Shown here piece after piece: positions 61,487-64,000 of a stretch of 64,000 nucleotides of DNA (positions within the stretch are counted from its first letter, which is position 1; every line of letters starts with the position of its first letter). Source of the stretch: Actinomyces marseillensis (GTDB lineage: Bacteria; Actinomycetota; Actinomycetes; Actinomycetales; Actinomycetaceae). The position numbers and the translations under genes were made by a program. Under the pieces are notes generated by a model. It was not told the origin of the DNA and did no database searches. It was given only the letters and a program-made list of their open reading frames with translations. Where the stretch lies: positions 93,685 to 157,684 of the forward strand of contig NZ_LT707420.1 of the NCBI RefSeq assembly GCF_900155605.1, given 5' to 3'.

Positions 61487-61586
61487 TAAGACTAATCTTT
61501 CAGTACCTCTTCAGGGTCTGCGAATCTCAGACAGGGGTTGCGATCCATGACATTTTTAGCTGAATTTTAGGGAAAGTCACAGCTCT

Positions 61587-61616
61587 GATACACTCCTGTA
61601 TCCCAAAACCTTGACA
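61587..61616 (+). promoter_or_regulatory. Possible regulatory region of the surface-protein gene
   Basis: The 220 bases before the gene at 61708 hold the inverted repeat GATAC(6 bases)GTATC (61587-61602), an exact TTGACA (61611-61616), and another inverted repeat GTCTG(7 bases)CAGAC at 61516-61532. A well-spaced -10 to go with TTGACA is not evident, so the promoter assignment is tentative. Confidence 0.3.
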
Positions 61617-61707
61617 AACCCTATAAACTAGTACTGCCGTTAACATAAAGTGCGTGTTAGTGGTGCACGCTCCCATCGTGCATTCCACTTAGAACGAAAG
61701 GGCCTAT

Positions 61708-63333
61708 GTGAGAATTCACTTAGGAACGCGATCCTCCCACAGGGCGCCGTCGTATCGACAGGCTCCCCGGGTTTCGCGCGCCCTGATTCTCCTGACATCG
61801 GCAGCAATCGGTTCATCTTTCACGGTCATGTCCCTGCCGTGGGCACCTGCCCTTGCAGATGTGGATCTCTTCCCCTCAACGACCGTCTCAGTAGCTCCGG
61901 GCAATGGGCATATGAGCGCAGACAAGACCGACGAGGTTTACGCTGCCGCTCCTTCAGCTGATTCAACAGAGCCGGCTCAGACTTCGCGTACTGCTTCTAT
62001 CGGGACTTCTTCCGACGCCGTTGTCTTGGACGGGGACTCCGAACTCGGGAGGCGATTCGCGCGTACTCCCTACGAAAAGGCAGAGATCGTTGTCGAAGGC
62101 GCTGAGTTCGCACCCGAAGAAAAGCTCCCAAACCAGACTCCCGCAGTGACTTTGGACGAGCTTGACCCCGAGCCGACCCCTCAGGGCGATCCTTCTATTG
62201 GTGATTTCACCGGTCACGAAGGCCAGACTTGGGCCGAATCCCATGCAATTCCGTCGGCTAATGCGACCTCCATCAAAGAAATCGACGAGCTGAATTCGAT
62301 CCCCACGATTGACTCCAGCCTTTCGACTCCGGAAATTCTCGTCGCTTCGGGTGAGATCCGGACAATGACTTTTGAACTCAGCAATGTCGGTAACGACGTT
62401 CGCGAGCTCGAAATTGAAGGTGTTTTCTCCAGTAAGGCGCCGGGTGCCCAGACCTTGACCTGGACCCTTGAATGCACGACGGATGGCGGAGCAAGCTGCC
62501 CGAACTTCGCTGATGAGCGTTCCGCTGCTTTTACCTCCGATAAGGAAGTTCCTCTCTTCCACTCGGTGGTCAATATGCCTCGGGATTCAAAGATTTCGAT
62601 CGTCGCACGCATTCGCCAGAGCGCGCCCAGCTGCTCGCCAGATTCGTCTAGCGAAACAACGACTAAGTTCCACTGGAAGCGTCTGAGTAGTGACGAATCG
62701 CGCTGGACCGAGCTGGAACTCAGTGGCCAGCTGAGCTGCCCCGCGCCCGTCCCTTCAACGACGCCGACTCCGTCTCCCTCTGCGTCTGTAAGCACGTCAG
62801 CGCCTACACCGACTGCAACTGCTACGCCAACGAAGAAGGCAACCCCCACCGCCTCCCCGAATACGCGCGTTCCAGCAACAGTTTCCCCGACTCATCAGAA
62901 TCCGGGGCGTGTGATCGTCCAGCCCAGGCCTCGTCCGAATACGGACCACCGTACTCCGGCTCCCGCCCGCGTCGTTCGAGTGTATTCACCACAGTCGCCG
63001 AACCGTCCTAGCGCTCAGAATTCTTCGCGAAACAACGGGGCGACTGCGAACCGCTCGCAATCTCCTCAGCAGAACAGCAATCGTGCGGCTCAGCGCAGCA
63101 CCAACGCCCCTATCGCACCGATCAGTCCCGCGACTGCCGCTCCTTCAGCTTCGGCCGCATCTAATTCCACTGATGCCGGCGTAGCAAATCCCCCGTCCAG
63201 CTACGCATTCAACGCCGATGGTCGCCGCGGTGGCCTCATGAGCGATGTTGAAGCCAACAGTGCCGTCGCGGTTGCCGCGCTTCTTGTCACTGCTGCGGCT
63301 GGGGCTCTTGCAACTTTCCACAAGGGAAAGTAA
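61708..63333 (+). CDS. Secreted, Pro/Thr/Ser-rich membrane-tethered surface protein
   Basis: A 541-residue protein of unknown function. An N-terminal signal peptide is likely (basic start, then ALILLTSAAIGSSFTVMSLP, Ala-x-Ala at PALADV). Residues about 210-340 look like a folded domain (TPEILVASGEIRTMTFELSNVG onward, possibly immunoglobulin-like, with Cys pairs near TLECTTDGGASCPNF and SAPSCSPDSSS). Residues about 345-490 form a low-complexity linker of Pro, Thr, Ser, Ala and Asn. One hydrophobic helix (AVAVAALLVTAAAGALATF) and a basic tail (HKGK) end it. No LPxTG motif precedes the helix, so sortase anchoring is not supported. The GTG start has AAAGGG upstream. I do not recognise a family. 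Confidence 0.8.
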   Translation: MRIHLGTRSSHRAPSYRQAPRVSRALILLTSAAIGSSFTVMSLPWAPALADVDLFPSTTVSVAPGNGHMSADKTDEVYAAAPSADSTEPAQTSRTASIGTSSDAVVLDGDSELGRRFARTPYEKAEIVVEGAEFAPEEKLPNQTPAVTLDELDPEPTPQGDPSIGDFTGHEGQTWAESHAIPSANATSIKEIDELNSIPTIDSSLSTPEILVASGEIRTMTFELSNVGNDVRELEIEGVFSSKAPGAQTLTWTLECTTDGGASCPNFADERSAAFTSDKEVPLFHSVVNMPRDSKISIVARIRQSAPSCSPDSSSETTTKFHWKRLSSDESRWTELELSGQLSCPAPVPSTTPTPSPSASVSTSAPTPTATATPTKKATPTASPNTRVPATVSPTHQNPGRVIVQPRPRPNTDHRTPAPARVVRVYSPQSPNRPSAQNSSRNNGATANRSQSPQQNSNRAAQRSTNAPIAPISPATAAPSASAASNSTDAGVANPPSSYAFNADGRRGGLMSDVEANSAVAVAALLVTAAAGALATFHKGK

Positions 63334-63372
63334 CCCAGAAACTTTTCCTCATCCGATCCAGGGGATAAAAAC

Positions 63373-63412
63373 TGCCGTCCACACCTCACCAGAGGCATGG
63401 ACGGCACTGTTT
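63373..63412. terminator. Bidirectional terminator between the surface-protein gene and the last gene
   Basis: A nine-base stem (63373-63381 with 63398-63406) followed by CTGTTTTA on the plus strand. A complementary T run is on the minus strand (63370-63367). It lies between convergent genes and can serve both. Confidence 0.75.
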
Positions 63413-63428
63413 TATCAGTTTCGCAGTC

Positions 63429-64000
63429 TCAGCGACGGTGGAACTTCGATCGCATCACGCGCGCGAGTGCGATCTCAGCAAATGCATCCACAAGCATGGC
63501 CCCGCCAAAGACTCCCGCAAAGATCTTCCATCCAGAGCGAGGCTTGGGGGTTTTCACTGTCGAGACAAGCATGGACGCACCGACAGCCGCCTCCAAGGTG
63601 GCAAGCGTTGAGATGATCCACGGGCGCTCAGAAACGACTGCCATATAGGCCTTTTGAATCGCTGTCTGCGCATCCTCAGTGCTGGTCATCATGATGTCAA
63701 CACTTCGTCCGATCGCATTTGAAATTCCGCGAGCGGCATGCAGGACCGCGCCTTCAACATCGCTTGCTTCGATGGTCCCCGAGAGGAACTCGGCGACGCC
63801 ATGAGGAAGAGCGAGAGCTTGGACGACCCCAGTGATTGCCTCCGCGCCGCGGAGTTCTTGAGCTGCCAGCAGTGCGTCAACATCGGCTCCAGGAACGTGG
63901 GCTGCAATCTCGCGCAATGCGGGACGGTCCCCTACCAGGTCGACGACGGCCGGATCAACGGCCTCGGCAGAGGAAGAACCAACAACGATGCGAACCGTCA
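63429..64000 (-). CDS. Hypothetical protein, possibly membrane-associated, probably truncated by the window end
   Basis: The minus-strand frame is open from the window edge to the stop at 63429. Read back from the edge it starts xTG ACG GTT CGC, so the start codon may begin one base outside the window (protein beginning about TVRIVVGSSSAEAVDP). About 190 residues, Ala- and Val-rich. Two hydrophobic stretches lie near the C terminus (IISTLATLEAAVGASMLVSTV and IFAGVFGGAMLVDAFAEIALA), before a basic tail (RVMRSKFHRR). I do not recognise a family. Confidence 0.55.
   Translation of the reverse strand, partial: TVRIVVGSSSAEAVDPAVVDLVGDRPALREIAAHVPGADVDALLAAQELRGAEAITGVVQALALPHGVAEFLSGTIEASDVEGAVLHAARGISNAIGRSVDIMMTSTEDAQTAIQKAYMAVVSERPWIISTLATLEAAVGASMLVSTVKTPKPRSGWKIFAGVFGGAMLVDAFAEIALARVMRSKFHRR

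Noticed and set aside
1-64000. CRISPR arrays, IS elements, integrases or prophage genes
   Set aside because: No array of short direct repeats and no transposase, integrase or phage structural protein motif was seen in any frame read.

Overview
The window is a stretch of high-GC actinobacterial chromosome. The best fit is a host-associated member of the Actinomycetaceae (Actinomyces/Schaalia type). This is judged from menaquinone rather than ubiquinone genes, a complete 14-gene complex I operon, several probable leaderless mRNAs, and two operons for foraging host glycans. The species call is inference; no rRNA or marker search was possible. There is no phage, IS element, CRISPR array or plasmid machinery. 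The first gene and the last gene both run off the window.

Layout. (1) 1-4565: the end of an aminotransferase gene, then a tandem duplication of about 1.4 kb. It left two intact alpha/beta hydrolases, an intact adenosine deaminase, and a scar made of a frameshifted, truncated deaminase 5' end fused to an aminotransferase 3' end. (2) 4575-5476: a helix-turn-helix/nucleotidyltransferase gene overlapping a HEPN-like gene. It resembles an MntA-HepT toxin-antitoxin module with an altered catalytic motif and an operator inside its promoter. (3) 5529-7877: murB and an MFS exporter. (4) 7983-17358, minus strand: a sialic acid operon (binding protein, permease, fused permease-ATPase, ATPase, lyase, kinase, epimerase) preceded by a cytoplasmic sialidase. 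(5) 17442-18010: rpmG and tRNA-Met, tRNA-Thr, tRNA-Tyr. (6) 18114-21163: yajQ, htpX, a ferredoxin/NADP reductase.

(7) 21255-39424, minus strand: a geranylgeranyl-reductase-type gene (menaquinone side-chain reductase candidate), nuoA-N with mostly overlapping start and stop codons, and a long-chain polyprenyl diphosphate synthase. Menaquinone head-group genes follow nearby: menG, menF, menD, menC and, further on, menB. (8) 47349-60414: a glycan block. A minus-strand arm carries a galacto-N-biose/lacto-N-biose phosphorylase (GH112), a sugar ABC transporter and a GH42 beta-galactosidase, and runs straight into menC and menD. A divergent plus-strand arm carries a SIS-domain isomerase/deaminase, a ROK kinase, a PfkB kinase and a class II aldolase. 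A cytoplasmic GH20 hexosaminidase faces them. (9) 60509-64000: menB, a secreted Pro/Thr-rich surface protein, and an unrecognised partial gene.

How it fits together. The two glycan regions encode cytoplasmic glycosidases plus importers, so the cell probably takes up small sialylated or Gal-beta-1,3-HexNAc oligosaccharides and degrades them inside. Sialic acid would go to ManNAc-6-P and GlcNAc-6-P. GalNAc released by the phosphorylase could go through a tagatose-6-P route to triose phosphates. The deacetylase needed for that route and the Gal-1-P enzymes are not in the window. NADH would be reoxidised by complex I with menaquinone made by the neighbouring men genes. The most unusual items are the phosphorylase plus tagatose-pathway cluster, the HTH-nucleotidyltransferase/HEPN pair and the tandem-duplication scar.
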